Shown: positions 17,823 through 27,720 of the stretch, piece by piece | How the letters are laid out: every line of letters begins with the position of its first letter | How positions within the stretch are numbered: the first letter of the stretch is position 1 | The notes under the pieces: model-generated | The model's database searches: none | Told to the model about the DNA's origin: nothing | Seen by the model: only the letters and a program-made list of their open reading frames with translations | Position numbers and translations under genes: made by a program | DNA from: a bacterium | Lineage (GTDB): Bacteria > UBP15 > UBA6099 > JAJRTR01 | Reading direction: 5' to 3' | DNA length: 64,000 nucleotides | Assembly: GCA_024278215.1 (NCBI GenBank) | Contig: JAJRTR010000182.1 | Location: 36,846 to 100,845, forward strand

Positions 17823-20172
17823 ATTCACTGATTATCCGGATAAGGGTCTGTTTGAAAATGTCGAGAGTGAAAGGTTTGACGAGGTATCCCGCGGCACCGG
17901 TGTCATAACCGCGTTTTATCTGGTCAGAAAGTCCTGATGCGGTGAGCATGAGCACCGGTATGTTCTGTTTTGCTTCTACAGTTTTTATCATTTTAAGCAG
18001 CTCGTAACCGCTGATTTTCGGCATTGTCACGTCAAGTAAAATTACGTCTATGGGATCTTTGGAAAAGAGCAGAGAAAGAGCTTCAAAGCCGTCTGATGCA
18101 GGGAACACGGTATAGCCATCTTCCGCGAGTATGTCCGTCATCATATCGAGAAAATCCAGATCGTCATCGATAAGCAGTACGTTCTTCCCGCTCGCCGTCA
18201 TCGTCGGCCCGTGAGCGCCGGAATCATTGGCCGGCCTGACACCGCCGGCGCCGGTGTAGACTTGTTTGCGTGCTGCTTCGGCTACTTTGTTCGGGTCTGT
18301 GAAAGGAAGGGTGAAAAGGAACGCCGCACCGCCCGACTCGCTTTTTTCCAACCAGAGTTTTCCGCCGTGAACACTTACTATTTCGCGTGTAATGGCGAGT
18401 CCCAGCCCCGAGCCGCCGTGTTTGCGCGTGTCGGAACCGTCTATCTGGTAGAATTTCTCGAAGACCTTTTCGGAATATTCTTCCGGGATACCCGGGCCGG
18501 TGTCGGAAACTTCTGCAAGCGCCATGCCTTTGTGAGACGGGTGTCGGCAGACCCGCAGCCGCACACTTCCCTCTTCAGTAAACTTGATCGCGTTTTCGAC
18601 AAGATTGTTGAATACCCGTGATATTTTTTCTTTGTCGGCGAGGACCGGTGGCAACTGCTCATCCATTTCAATAAAAAAAGCGAGTTCGGAAGCCTTTGCC
18701 CTTGATTCATATCCGCATGCAAGGTCGTCTATAAGGTCCTTGAGGAATACCTCTTCCCGGTGGAGTTCGAGCTTGCCGGATTCTATTCTCGACAGGTCCA
18801 GGAGGTCGTCGATAAGTTCATTCAGGCTTTTGCAGCGCCTGTTCATAACCTCGACGGCTTTTTCCTGTTTTGGGGTGAGCGCGCCGAGTTTCTCTTCGGC
18901 AAGCATTGAAGAATACATTTTTATGAGAGTGAGTGGAGTCCTCAATTCGTGAGACACCATGGAAAGGAATTCGGATTTCACAACATTTGCGCGCTGGAGT
19001 TCTTCGTTGACCCTGAGCAGGTGGTCCTCGAGCAGAACTTTATCAGTGAGGTTTTCGAAAATGGCGATTGCGCCCATTACTTCCGAGGCCAGGTCCTTCA
19101 TCGGACAGATGCTTACATTGAACATAACTTCATTGGCCATCTGCGACGATTTGTAGATTACGCGTTCATTGGTATAGATGTTGCCTTCAGTGACGACTTT
19201 ATTGAAAATGGATTCAAGATTTTCGCTTTCCCAACCGGGGAAAACATCCCATATCTTTTTCTGATTTATGTCCCCGGGCCTGATGCCCATGTGAGTCTCC
19301 AGGCTGCTGTTCGCGCGTGTGATACTGCCTGTTCTGTCTATAACGATGATTCCAAGGTTGATATTCTCGACGACAGCATCGCTCAAGCGTCGTTGCTCGT
19401 CGGATTCTCTCTGCCTTCTAACCCTGGTTTCATACTGCGTGTGCCAGTAATCCATCATCTCATTTATCGAATTGGACAATTCTCCTATCTCATCGTGAGT
19501 ATCGTAAGATAGTTTCTCGATGCGTTCCTCGCGGACGAGGCGGTCTACCGTTTTCTTGAGATGCGACAGAGGTCGCAAAGCTAATCTGGAAACGGTAATG
19601 ACGAACACAAGATTCAGAACTGTGAGTACCAGTATGAGGAGTGCGCTTCTGGTCTGGAGGGTGGATATGTGGTTGTTGATTTCCTTCATGGAAACGACCA
19701 TCAGCACATAGCCCCAGTTGATGCCGCCCGCGCTTACGGGAGCGACGATAAGCAACTCTTCATCTTTTCCCTGCGGTCCGTTTCTCTTGAGGAAGCGCGG
19801 TTCTGGCGTCTCCTGTTTCAACAATTTCAGAATGTCTTCATCTGTGACACTTTCGCCGGTCGACTCTCCGGCGGAATCCACGATATATGTGAAGTCGTCG
19901 GAGATGACAGCACATTCCAGAACAGGGAACTTCACATCGTGGGTGACGATAATTTCCGGCAGGTCGTTTATAAGCTGGTAATCGTGTATGACCAGTGAAT
20001 TGCGGACCATACGGGCAGTCAGCTTTGCTCGGTCCATCCCGACACGCTCGAGAGATTCCTTCATTATATGCTCCGCGCCCCTTATGCTGTGGAGAGCAAA
20101 CACATACATGATGATCAAAGTGATCGCAGAAGTTGTGACACCGATTCTGAATGCTATATTGAGATTCTTCAA
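17821..20172 (-). CDS. membrane hybrid sensor histidine kinase with receiver domain
   Basis: This 783-residue protein has two membrane helices (about 10-30 and 178-198) enclosing a periplasmic sensor loop. HAMP follows (about 200-255), then a PAS-like domain (about 265-380), HisKA with the phospho-His in SMVSHELRTPLTLIKMYSSM, HATPase_c with N (NLVENAIKF), D-x-G-x-G (DTGPGIP) and GGSGLGLAI, and a C-terminal receiver with NVLLIDDDLDFLD, the phospho-Asp in VILLDVTMPKISG and the Lys in YLVKPF. It senses an unknown signal and runs an internal phosphorelay. No DNA-binding partner is adjacent; the lone receiver at 7286 could be a target. Confidence 0.92.
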   Translation of the reverse strand: MKNLNIAFRIGVTTSAITLIIMYVFALHSIRGAEHIMKESLERVGMDRAKLTARMVRNSLVIHDYQLINDLPEIIVTHDVKFPVLECAVISDDFTYIVDSAGESTGESVTDEDILKLLKQETPEPRFLKRNGPQGKDEELLIVAPVSAGGINWGYVLMVVSMKEINNHISTLQTRSALLILVLTVLNLVFVITVSRLALRPLSHLKKTVDRLVREERIEKLSYDTHDEIGELSNSINEMMDYWHTQYETRVRRQRESDEQRRLSDAVVENINLGIIVIDRTGSITRANSSLETHMGIRPGDINQKKIWDVFPGWESENLESIFNKVVTEGNIYTNERVIYKSSQMANEVMFNVSICPMKDLASEVMGAIAIFENLTDKVLLEDHLLRVNEELQRANVVKSEFLSMVSHELRTPLTLIKMYSSMLAEEKLGALTPKQEKAVEVMNRRCKSLNELIDDLLDLSRIESGKLELHREEVFLKDLIDDLACGYESRAKASELAFFIEMDEQLPPVLADKEKISRVFNNLVENAIKFTEEGSVRLRVCRHPSHKGMALAEVSDTGPGIPEEYSEKVFEKFYQIDGSDTRKHGGSGLGLAITREIVSVHGGKLWLEKSESGGAAFLFTLPFTDPNKVAEAARKQVYTGAGGVRPANDSGAHGPTMTASGKNVLLIDDDLDFLDMMTDILAEDGYTVFPASDGFEALSLLFSKDPIDVILLDVTMPKISGYELLKMIKTVEAKQNIPVLMLTASGLSDQIKRGYDTGAAGYLVKPFTLDIFKQTLIRIISE

Positions 20173-20662
20173 TTTATGTTGATCCGCAGCCGCCCATTGT
20201 TATGTTTGCGGTAACACTTTAGACATCTGAAGTAAAGCCGTGGAATTCCGGGGACATAACTGGAATTTGTCCTTTAATTGCAGTCATGTAGGGAACTCTT
20301 CACCTGGCTGAAGTGTTACTGTTTGTGAGCATATTATACAACACTATTCTGATAAATTGCACTTGGGTAGTGATTTTTTTTAGCTTATCTGCAACAGACG
20401 GCGCGGGGAGCAGAAGATGCGCTGTTCCCGCAAGCCGGTGCCCCCGCCTGCGGTGACATCCGATGCCCGGCGCGGCGGCAATACGTTGAGGAATATTTTC
20501 GTGCCGACAAAGCATCTGTAGACAATTGCAGCCGAATCAGGATTTTACAATTGGCTCATAAGAAATATTTCTACGGATTTACATGAGATCACGTTGACAA
20601 CAATAAAGTTGGATGATATTCTACTCGGTACAAAATTATTTTATTTCAGGGAGGTATCACAC
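20173..20662. other. intergenic region with a partial 178-bp element
   Basis: No gene is visible. The bases 20481-20557 are the right half of the 178-bp repeat (GTGCCGACAA-GCA, then GATTTTACAATTGGCTC), truncated on the left. AGGGAGG at 20649-20655 is the ribosome site of the next gene. Confidence 0.6.
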
Positions 20663-21457
20663 ATGAGGTCATCACTGCGGAATATTACGCTACTCATAGC
20701 GTTGGCAGTGCTGGTGGCATCCGTGCCGGCGACAGCGAAGCCGGGACCGGTAGTGCTCACCTATATGGAAAGGGTGGAATATCATTCCGACACGACCACG
20801 ATCAACGAAACCACGGGTCAATCGGAAATCGGAGAAGAAACGTATCTTTACACCCTCATTTCAGCTTACAGGAAACTGGACAAGGATGTTTTTGGGAACC
20901 TGTACTATATCCACAAGTACAGCCTGGACGACACCGACACGGCGTCCAACATCGGCGGCGTCAGCATTACTCACAAAATGACGGGCAAGTGGAAGATGAA
21001 TTATTCATACTCTTATACGTCGAACCCGGAGAGAGGCTCCGTCACCTACACGACGGAAAGATTCGACAACGACAGACTTTCGTTTTCGCTCACGCACAGT
21101 GTGAACCCCGGCAAACAGCACAACAGACATTACAGGCTGAAGACGACTTACAGCACAAACACGGACTTCACGGAAAACAGAACTCTTTCAGAGAAGGTCT
21201 CTGTCGACGGAAAGTTTTGGAACAGGTGGAAGTATGATCTTTCATACCAGTTCGTATGGGGGCTGACAGACGACCCGGCGAAGGGTATCTACAGGTCGCA
21301 GTTCGCCAACCAGTGGTCTGCCGATTTTTCGTACAAGATCAACAAGAAACAGAGGCTCGTCCTTGGTTACATGTACCTCGACAAGCAATATCACGGGGCC
21401 ACAGACGACGATAACCTTCTCAGGCTCAGCTATTTCAGATCGTTCACAGGGCTCTGA
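20663..21457 (+). CDS. secreted protein with beta-barrel-like repeated strands
   Basis: This 264-residue protein has a clear signal peptide (ITLLIALAVLVASVPATA). The mature part is a series of amphipathic strands rich in Tyr, Thr, Ser and Lys (KWKMNYSYSYTSNP, HYRLKTTYSTNTDF, WKYDLSYQFVWG, QRLVLGYMYLDKQY) with polar turns, which is what a small outer-membrane barrel would look like. The last residues LRLSYFRSF resemble a terminal beta-signal. The start fits because AGGGAGG lies 7 bases upstream. It heads a three-gene operon with the FecR protein and the Ig lipoprotein, suggesting a joint surface structure. No specific family is recognised. Confidence 0.65.
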   Translation: MRSSLRNITLLIALAVLVASVPATAKPGPVVLTYMERVEYHSDTTTINETTGQSEIGEETYLYTLISAYRKLDKDVFGNLYYIHKYSLDDTDTASNIGGVSITHKMTGKWKMNYSYSYTSNPERGSVTYTTERFDNDRLSFSLTHSVNPGKQHNRHYRLKTTYSTNTDFTENRTLSEKVSVDGKFWNRWKYDLSYQFVWGLTDDPAKGIYRSQFANQWSADFSYKINKKQRLVLGYMYLDKQYHGATDDDNLLRLSYFRSFTGL

Positions 21458-21541
21458 TCGTACAACACTCGCACCTTGCAGCAATACATAAACATTAAAT
21501 TAGGTGTATATAGTACATTAATAAAAAAAGGGAGGATGATT

Positions 21542-22324
21542 TTGAGGAAATCACTATCAGCATTAATACTAACATCGATTATGCTTTTCGCAGTCTCCAT
21601 AGCCGCCTGTGCTGCGAACAGTGCGGTACTGAAGGACCTTAAGGGTAAGGTCCAGGTGAAAGCGGCGATGGGACAGCCGTGGGAAGATGCGCGGAACGGC
21701 CAGAAAGTGGACGCCGGCGCATCGATAAAAACAGGATCCGGCGCGGAGGTTATTGTCGCATGGGGGGAAGGAAAAGCGATAAAGGTCAGTCCGCTTTCAA
21801 ACATTAAACTGGAATCACTTGCATCTGCAAAATCGAAGATAAACCTATCTGAAGGAAAGATATTCGCACGCACAAATAAGTTGAAAAGCGCGGGAGGAAC
21901 ATTCGAAGTGAGAACCCCGACGGCCATAGCCGGAGTGCGCGGCACGGGTTTCGAGGCGACACCCGGCAGCTTCGCCGTTGTGGAAGGCACAGTGGCTGTA
22001 ACAGCCGGTGGAGTGGAAGTCATAGTCGAGGCGGGCATGATGACGGAGATTCCCGAGGCAGGCGCGCCACCCGCACAACCGACGGCCATTCCAGCCGTGA
22101 AACTCGATGAGCTCAGGAAAGTCAACGCAGGCGTGCAGAAGGTCGCCGACGTAACTTCCGCCGCGGGTGTTGTCAAACAAGAACCGAAACCTGTCGAGCA
22201 GGTTGTCGAGGAAGTAAACGAAGATGTCGAACAGGTTACAGTCGACGACAAGCTTACCGAAGATGCGGCGAGTGCAGGTTTTGACGCTGGTACCGGCGGC
22301 ATCCAGGGAACGATAAACTACTGA
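21542..22324 (+). CDS. FecR-domain periplasmic protein
   Basis: This 260-residue protein has a signal peptide (ALILTSIMLFAVSIAACA). A FecR domain follows at about 30-150, with the typical order LKDLKGKVQVK, VDAGASIKTGSGAEVIVAWG, KINLSEGKIFAR and the signature FEVRTPTAIAGVRGTGFEA. The C-terminal tail is Val/Glu-rich. FecR domains of this kind occur in secreted proteins and may bind polysaccharide or sense envelope state. I choose TTG at 21542: GGAGG at 21531-21535 is 6 bases before it, while the in-frame ATG at 21536 touches that GGAGG. It lies between the barrel-like gene and the lipoprotein. Confidence 0.8.
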   Translation: MRKSLSALILTSIMLFAVSIAACAANSAVLKDLKGKVQVKAAMGQPWEDARNGQKVDAGASIKTGSGAEVIVAWGEGKAIKVSPLSNIKLESLASAKSKINLSEGKIFARTNKLKSAGGTFEVRTPTAIAGVRGTGFEATPGSFAVVEGTVAVTAGGVEVIVEAGMMTEIPEAGAPPAQPTAIPAVKLDELRKVNAGVQKVADVTSAAGVVKQEPKPVEQVVEEVNEDVEQVTVDDKLTEDAASAGFDAGTGGIQGTINY

Positions 22325-22342
22325 AAAGGGGATGGTACAAAC

Positions 22343-24181
22343 ATGAAGAAATTAAGTTATATTGCAGCAGCGACAATGATTGCCATCGCCGGATTTATCG
22401 CCGGATGCGGCGGGGGCGGCGGCACGACAGCTACAAACAGTCCGACTAACTACAGATATGGCAATATTAAAGCAAATGTCAATTTCGGCGTAACTTCGGC
22501 GGCGAAAACTGCCGCCAGGAATGCGAACAACGGAAGTGATTTTACTGTCGAGGAACTCGCAATACCCACATCCACAAAGATGTACCAGGGATGCGAGAAC
22601 TGGATACTCGAGAAGACGACTTACAACTTTGACGACAATTATTCACGTGTGGCCGGTTCAACAACATCTTCTTCCTCTGAGTATTACTCCATTAAACCTC
22701 CGGCAAGTCTGGCCGCATCAAGCACGGTTCCCGTGTACCTGTGGGTAGCAAAAAACCCCGGGTATCTTGCCGAACATTACGCGAAATCACTTGAAAACAC
22801 CGGCAACACGGATGTTAATCCCGTGGCGAGCGCCTGCGCCATGCTTTCATGCTCCGGATGGAGCACCGACCTGAACGCCCCGATAGGTTGTTCCGGCGAG
22901 TTCGATATCAAAAACGTCGCCGTCGGCGACAATCTTCTCCTCGAGGCCAGTGCCTATGCGTGGGACGACGACGGCTGTTACAATATGTCTACAAACTCAT
23001 ACGAAGCCTGCTTCATCCAGAAACATTTCGTCGCGGGACTGGTTGCTTCCGTTGTCGAAGGCCAGTATACGACCGGCGTGGAAATCACCCCCACATCGAC
23101 ACTCGTCGCTATATCTGCGATGGCTTATGCCACGGACACAGGGCAACTGCTGTCGAGTATTTCACAGACCGACGTCAACAAGATAATTACCGCTGTAAGC
23201 GGCACGAGCGGTTTGTTCCCGTCAGGCATCAAGTACGGAGAGACGACCTATAGCGGATCGACACTGCAAAACTACTATTCATTTACCAATACAATTGTGG
23301 AATCGGTATTGAACAGCGCCGGTCTGAGTGGTCCGCATTTGTCTTCATTCTCTCCGGAAAGCGGATCGAAAATCACTTATGATGCCCCGGTGTTCAAAGC
23401 GGTGTTCAACGAAGCGCTCGACACATCAGTCACTCCGACAGGCTTCACCGCGACAATAACCAACAGTTACACCGGTAACACATTCACCATCAACAACTCG
23501 AATGCAACAGACTACGGCACATTCTCCTATGAGAGCTCGGGAAGCGCCACAGACACGCTCGTGTATACCCTGAAATCAAGCAGTGTTCTGTCCGCCGCCG
23601 GCCTTCATACACTGTCGGCAAACTCTTCTTACTATATATCGGATTTCTCGATGCCGACAAATATCAAGAATGCGGACGGCGAACCGTGGATCGCATCGCT
23701 TGATTCCCTTATGCCGTATTATTTCTACATTTACACATACACCGGGCCGGTTCTCGTCTCGACATCTCCGGCAAACGGCGCGGCCGACGTCGCCTACGAC
23801 GGGACGACCTTCGACGCGGTCTTCAACATGGCTCTGGACACTTCCGTCACACCATCCGGCTTCTCTGTTTCTCTGGTCAACAGCAGCACCGGTGGCTATC
23901 TGACTATAGACGACACGAACATTTCGGACTACGGCACTTACTCTTACATTACAACTACCGTGACGAATGATACGCTCCGTTTTACGCTGAAATCCAGCTC
24001 CGAACTCTCGGCCGCGGGCCTGAGCACACTCTATTCCGGAACCACATACACGATCTCAAACTACACCCTGCCTGCCAACGTAAAGGATTCGGCGGGCAAC
24101 ATCGCTTATGACCCCAATAGTGTTGTTCCCTCCGAGAATGTTCAGTTCACGACTGAATACGGAAGCGATTACGAGTATTGA
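22343..24181 (+). CDS. lipoprotein with two SbsA/Big-type Ig-like domains
   Basis: This 612-residue protein has a lipoprotein signal peptide ending in the lipobox IAGC, followed by a glycine run that is typical of surface lipoproteins. The central region (about 50-325) is of unknown fold. The C-terminal half has two similar Ig-like domains of about 130 residues, starting LSSFSPESGSKITYDAPVFK and LVSTSPANGAADVAYDGTTF, each with the phrase ALDTSVTP, as in the SbsA/Big_5 family. It is the last gene of the barrel/FecR operon and is followed by a strong terminator at 24215. It is probably an outer-membrane anchored adhesion or structural protein. Confidence 0.8.
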   Translation: MKKLSYIAAATMIAIAGFIAGCGGGGGTTATNSPTNYRYGNIKANVNFGVTSAAKTAARNANNGSDFTVEELAIPTSTKMYQGCENWILEKTTYNFDDNYSRVAGSTTSSSSEYYSIKPPASLAASSTVPVYLWVAKNPGYLAEHYAKSLENTGNTDVNPVASACAMLSCSGWSTDLNAPIGCSGEFDIKNVAVGDNLLLEASAYAWDDDGCYNMSTNSYEACFIQKHFVAGLVASVVEGQYTTGVEITPTSTLVAISAMAYATDTGQLLSSISQTDVNKIITAVSGTSGLFPSGIKYGETTYSGSTLQNYYSFTNTIVESVLNSAGLSGPHLSSFSPESGSKITYDAPVFKAVFNEALDTSVTPTGFTATITNSYTGNTFTINNSNATDYGTFSYESSGSATDTLVYTLKSSSVLSAAGLHTLSANSSYYISDFSMPTNIKNADGEPWIASLDSLMPYYFYIYTYTGPVLVSTSPANGAADVAYDGTTFDAVFNMALDTSVTPSGFSVSLVNSSTGGYLTIDDTNISDYGTYSYITTTVTNDTLRFTLKSSSELSAAGLSTLYSGTTYTISNYTLPANVKDSAGNIAYDPNSVVPSENVQFTTEYGSDYEY

Positions 24182-24214
24182 ATCGAAAAGCAGGAATTTA
24201 TTGTACAGATACCG

Positions 24215-24242
24215 CCCCGGCGCAACCGCGCCGGGGTTTTTT
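24215..24242 (+). terminator. rho-independent terminator
   Basis: The stem CCCCGGCGC pairs with GCGCCGGGG around the loop AACC, followed by TTTTTT. It lies 33 bases after the lipoprotein stop and ends the operon 20663-24181. Confidence 0.9.
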
Positions 24243-24354
24243 CATGGTGCCTGCAACACTTGCGCTGTGCCTGCAAAAGGCCCCGGATTCCCGTCTGCCA
24301 CCACGGATCCCGGATTCCGCACAAAGAAATCCGGAAAACATCGGCAACTCTTTT

Positions 24355-25338
24355 TCATTTCTCATCAGTCGGCAGAGCAGGCGATTTTTTGTGGAATTCG
24401 TCGGATTCTTTGTCCCATCCGTTTTTCTTGATCAAATCAACTATCTCACGGGTACGTTCAAGATCCTTTTCATCGAAAAGCTCGAAATGGCCTTTGATAG
24501 CCATGAACATGAATCTGAACTTATTGAAAGCTTTGTCCTTGTAGGCGTTTACAGTTCTTTTCGTCAATTTTGCGACGACATCGGATGGCAGGTTATTGCT
24601 AAGAACGAAAATCCAGTTGTGTTCGCCCTGTGTGCAAGCGACAGGTTCGAGTTCGACAGGTTCGCCGGTGCTGTTTTTACCGCCGCTGATTCCACCGCCC
24701 ACAAACAACTGGTGCTCGTCGGCAGTAAAACAGTCGATTTCCCCGGCAGACAGTGCGTCCACAAGATTGGAGGGGGGAGAATCATACACGAATACAGTGT
24801 CGCCGAAAAATTCGGACATTGTTTTGTCTATACCGTTCTCATGGAGCAGCAGGCGGGTGTAGATTGTATTTGTGCCGCCCCAGGTTTTTCCTTCCAGTTC
24901 GCTTATCTTTTCAATCCCCTGTCCACGCTCGACATATATACATTGTTTCGAGTACTTCGCTTTATTAAAAGTCACAGTGAATGCGGGGGTCGCCAGCGCT
25001 TTTACCTTGTTTTCTATCTGTACATAGCCTGCTGCGCTTGAAAAGATCGTTATATCCGCCCGCCCCTCCTTGAGCGCAGTATAAGCCATGTCCGCTTCAT
25101 CCTGAGCATATCTGTAAGGGACGATTTCCACGTTTACATCGAATCCGGTTTCCTTACCCAGCGTAATGCAGAATTCACGCAGAAGTTTTGTCAGGCTGCT
25201 GCCCACCATAGATTCATTCACAGGAAGGTACACAGCCAGTGTGTTGTCTTCATCGGCAGCGCGCGCGGTTGCGGCGTGAAGCGCAACGGCGGCAAGTATG
25301 ACAAAAATAAATCCGGCTGATAATCGCAGTTTCGACAT
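24355..25338 (-). CDS. PhnD-like periplasmic binding protein (phosphate/phosphonate type)
   Basis: This 327-residue protein has a signal peptide (FIFVILAAVALHAATARA). The mature part fits the PhnD/SsuA-type periplasmic binding family: LAVYLPVNESMVGSSLTKLL, EIVPYRYAQDEADMAYTALK, GRADITIFSSAAGYVQ, ELEGKTWGGTNTIY, DALSAGEIDCFTADEHQLF. Such proteins bind phosphonates or other anions for an ABC importer or act as ligand sensors for kinases. No permease or ATPase gene is adjacent, so a stand-alone sensing role is possible. The ATG at 25338 is preferred because GAGAGGTGAG lies upstream. Confidence 0.8.
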   Translation of the reverse strand: MSKLRLSAGFIFVILAAVALHAATARAADEDNTLAVYLPVNESMVGSSLTKLLREFCITLGKETGFDVNVEIVPYRYAQDEADMAYTALKEGRADITIFSSAAGYVQIENKVKALATPAFTVTFNKAKYSKQCIYVERGQGIEKISELEGKTWGGTNTIYTRLLLHENGIDKTMSEFFGDTVFVYDSPPSNLVDALSAGEIDCFTADEHQLFVGGGISGGKNSTGEPVELEPVACTQGEHNWIFVLSNNLPSDVVAKLTKRTVNAYKDKAFNKFRFMFMAIKGHFELFDEKDLERTREIVDLIKKNGWDKESDEFHKKSPALPTDEK

Positions 25339-25510
25339 GGGGCTCACCTCTCTGCAACAATTGTATTACGAAAAACCACAGCACTGCAAGCGAAATATCG
25401 CAGTATCGTGAATTCACGCTTGGAGACAAAAAAACATCCCGCCCGGAGATGCCTGTATTTTATGAATAAATGATAATATTTCTGTTTATCTTACATCGCC
25501 GATTACAAAA

Positions 25511-25738
25511 TCATCTTGCCATCAGGCTGAGTTGTCTGTTGAGTGCCGAGTTGAGGGTGCGCACTCTGGATTCGAGTTCACGTGCCATTGCGAGTTCCGG
25601 CAGCGCATTCGTTCTTGACGGTTTCGGGATAGACGGACATTGTGTTGCCGAACGTGTGTGCACGGCATCGACCGGGGTATATATGATGTGTGCTCTTGCG
25701 GGTTTGTAGGTTATTTTATCGTAAAGAAATGTTGACAT
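25511..25738 (-). CDS. small hypothetical protein
   Basis: This 75-residue protein is supported mainly by an excellent ribosome site: GGGAGGAAAAA directly before the ATG. The sequence has no recognised domain. The N-terminal half contains ITYKPARAHIIYTPVDAV, and the C-terminal half is a helix (ELAMARELESRVRTLNSALN) that could form a coiled coil. No neighbours share the transcript. Confidence 0.6.
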   Translation of the reverse strand: MSTFLYDKITYKPARAHIIYTPVDAVHTRSATQCPSIPKPSRTNALPELAMARELESRVRTLNSALNRQLSLMAR

Positions 25739-25879
25739 TTTTTCCTCCCTGATCTTCAGCCGCGAAAACGTCCATGTTTCCTATATTTATATTTATCGGA
25801 CGAATCGGGTGGAACTTTAACATTTTTTGTGATATTGATAATTCGATTGAAGATTATGCGGAAAAAAAGAAAATTATTG

Positions 25880-26057
25880 GGCAAATTACAAAATTATGTT
25901 CGAAGCGAGGTCGAACGAAATTTTTCATAAGCAAGGCGGAGGTGCAAAATCCCCGCAGGCGTACTCGCCGAGTACGTTGAGGATGATTTTGTGCCGACAA
26001 CGCAGCTATGGGCAATTGCAGTCGACCGCAGCCAAATCATAATTTTGCAATTGGCTC
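25880..26057. repeat. 178-bp inverted-repeat element, copy B
   Basis: This is the same length and layout as the copies at 341 and 32755, in the orientation of 32755. The right end is intact (TTTTGCAATTGGCTC); the left end is degenerate (ATTACAAAATTATG). The interior blocks GGTCGAACGAAA, CGCAGGCGTACT and GTGCCGACAACGCAGCTATG are conserved. Confidence 0.8.
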
Positions 26058-26156
26058 TATTGTAAAAACAGCATTTATTTATATATCAGGGTTCATTTAT
26101 CACAGTTTTTTGACGAAAACTAATATAAGAAAGCGTCAGAGAAAACGGTATTGGAC

Positions 26157-26348
26157 ATGTGGATTGAAGAAGAAACAGAAAAGTGTGAATCGCGCAAGCA
26201 GCGGGATTATGTGCGCGACATGAACGATCTGATCAATGCCGAACGTGAGCGTGTCCTGAGGATTATGAAAAGAATCGACAAGTCGATGGAAGCCGTCCGG
26301 AAGACTCAGCGAATCACCGGAAAGAACACTCCGGAGAGCGATAGATAA
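26157..26348 (+). CDS. small charged hypothetical protein
   Basis: This 63-residue protein is very rich in Glu, Arg and Lys and is probably one long helix or coiled coil (EEETEKCESRKQRDYVRDMN, LIKMAE-like pattern of INAERERVLRIMKRIDKSME). A weak purine stretch precedes the ATG. There is no recognised family. It may be chance, although the codon pattern and composition look coding. Confidence 0.4.
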   Translation: MWIEEETEKCESRKQRDYVRDMNDLINAERERVLRIMKRIDKSMEAVRKTQRITGKNTPESDR

Positions 26349-26802
26349 TTCATTGATTCTCCGCAATACTACTATTTCAATGCTCCGGACTGAAGTCCGA
26401 GGTATCTATTGGTGTCGTTCCTGCGAAGGAGGAATCCAGTTTCTTTTTGCGGGACCCGGGAGCCCGATCTACAGTTTTGTCAGTACTGATGGGCGTGCCC
26501 AAACAAAAACGGTTTGAGCACGGCACACATGGTTTGATTCGTGTGTAATCAGTCCCAATACTGTTCAGTTAGGACTCAATAATGCACAAAAAACCAGTAT
26601 TTATCAAGATATTCGTTGTATCTGTGCCCTTAACTTAACGGTATTGTAATTAGCCCGCATATTTCACAAATGCGGGTTCAAAAACAGGAAGAATGCCTGT
26701 AATACAAGGCGCGGCAAGTGAGTGGTGAGGGAATTCTTGCAGAATATCTGAATTTGCACAAGTTCAGATACAGGAAACACGCACTCAAAACGGAGCCGCC
26801 TG
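26349..26802. other. intergenic repeat-rich region
   Basis: No gene is seen in about 450 bases. There is a hairpin CTCCGGAC-tga-AGTCCGAG at about 26382-26400, a block near 26498-26540 that resembles 6737-6785, the CCCAATACTGTT motif at about 26555, and a REP-like palindrome at 26653-26677 (GCCCGCAT...ATGCGGGT). Confidence 0.5.
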
Positions 26803-27597
26803 TTATTTCTGTTGTATATACGGCTTTTCGCCCAGGTTCTCGAACCAGTTGGGCGGGAATTCTTCGGTAAATACCGAAGGGGCAAGCGGTATATTGAACC
26901 TGTAGTTTGTATAGGTGGACAAGTTGATAAATGTGTATGGGAGTTTGCTGACTTTTGTTTTCCACTTCGAACTGACAGGAAACCAGTAGTCGTTCATTTT
27001 TTCATAGTCGATTACGCCGTTTATCGAGACTTTCATATCTGACGAATTAACCAGCCCAAGGAACTTAAGAACAATGTACCGCTCTTTGTCTATATACCAG
27101 GTCATTGGAAAAATGATCTTGTTTTCCACACTTTTAGGTATCAGGGTGACGCGGAAACAGTCGATGCCTTTGAAGACCTTGTCCGGGCCTCTTTCGACAT
27201 TATAGGAATTGAAGACTTTGTCGGTCCAGCCGTGATCCATGGCGATTGCGCCCGGCTCGTTGGGGCTGCCTGCCCAGTAATTGTCCTCGGTCTTCGACAA
27301 CAGTTTGTAGCCGTGCTTGCCGGGTGCCTGATAGAAGTAGCGCATTTTCAGTGTCGTGCCGTTTCCCATGCTGAGCGGCATAGTACCGGGCGAATCCGTG
27401 CCGCGCGTCATTTCGTATGTGTGCACCCTCAGTTCGTCGTAGCTCATCGTTTTTATGTCCTGCGCGATGAACCGTCTCTGGATTTCATTTATTATGTCTG
27501 CTCCGGTGAGTTCCTGTTTTTCGACCGCCGCGGCTGCTGCGGCAAGGCGACCGAACAGCATCGCCGCGATCATAATAAGCAGAATTCTCGTTTTCAT
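26803..27597 (-). CDS. secreted LolA/DUF1571-like protein
   Basis: This 264-residue protein has a signal peptide (ILLIMIAAMLFGRLAAAAAA). The mature chain has alternating strands of the LolA/LolB-like or DUF1571 fold: LKMRYFYQAPGKHGYKLL, FRVTLIPKSVENKIIFPMTW, YIDKERYIVLKFLGLVNSSD, FPVSSKWKTKV. Proteins of this fold carry lipids or lipoproteins in the periplasm, but most members have no tested function. The ATG at 27597 is chosen because GGGGAGG lies 6 bases upstream; the reading from 27633 has none. The gene stands alone. Confidence 0.65.
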   Translation of the reverse strand: MKTRILLIMIAAMLFGRLAAAAAAVEKQELTGADIINEIQRRFIAQDIKTMSYDELRVHTYEMTRGTDSPGTMPLSMGNGTTLKMRYFYQAPGKHGYKLLSKTEDNYWAGSPNEPGAIAMDHGWTDKVFNSYNVERGPDKVFKGIDCFRVTLIPKSVENKIIFPMTWYIDKERYIVLKFLGLVNSSDMKVSINGVIDYEKMNDYWFPVSSKWKTKVSKLPYTFINLSTYTNYRFNIPLAPSVFTEEFPPNWFENLGEKPYIQQK

Positions 27598-27720
27598 GTT
27601 TTGCCTCCCCTGAAACATATATGTCATTTTCATTGTGTTTCCCTACACCCGCAACAATATATTCTACCACTCATTTCATGAAACTGTTTACTGCCGGAAC
27701 ATAATAGTGTGTTTAACATA

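Noticed and set aside
24355-25338. Complete phosphonate ABC transporter
   Set aside because: Only the binding protein is present; neighbours on both sides are unrelated and no permease or ATPase gene is visible.
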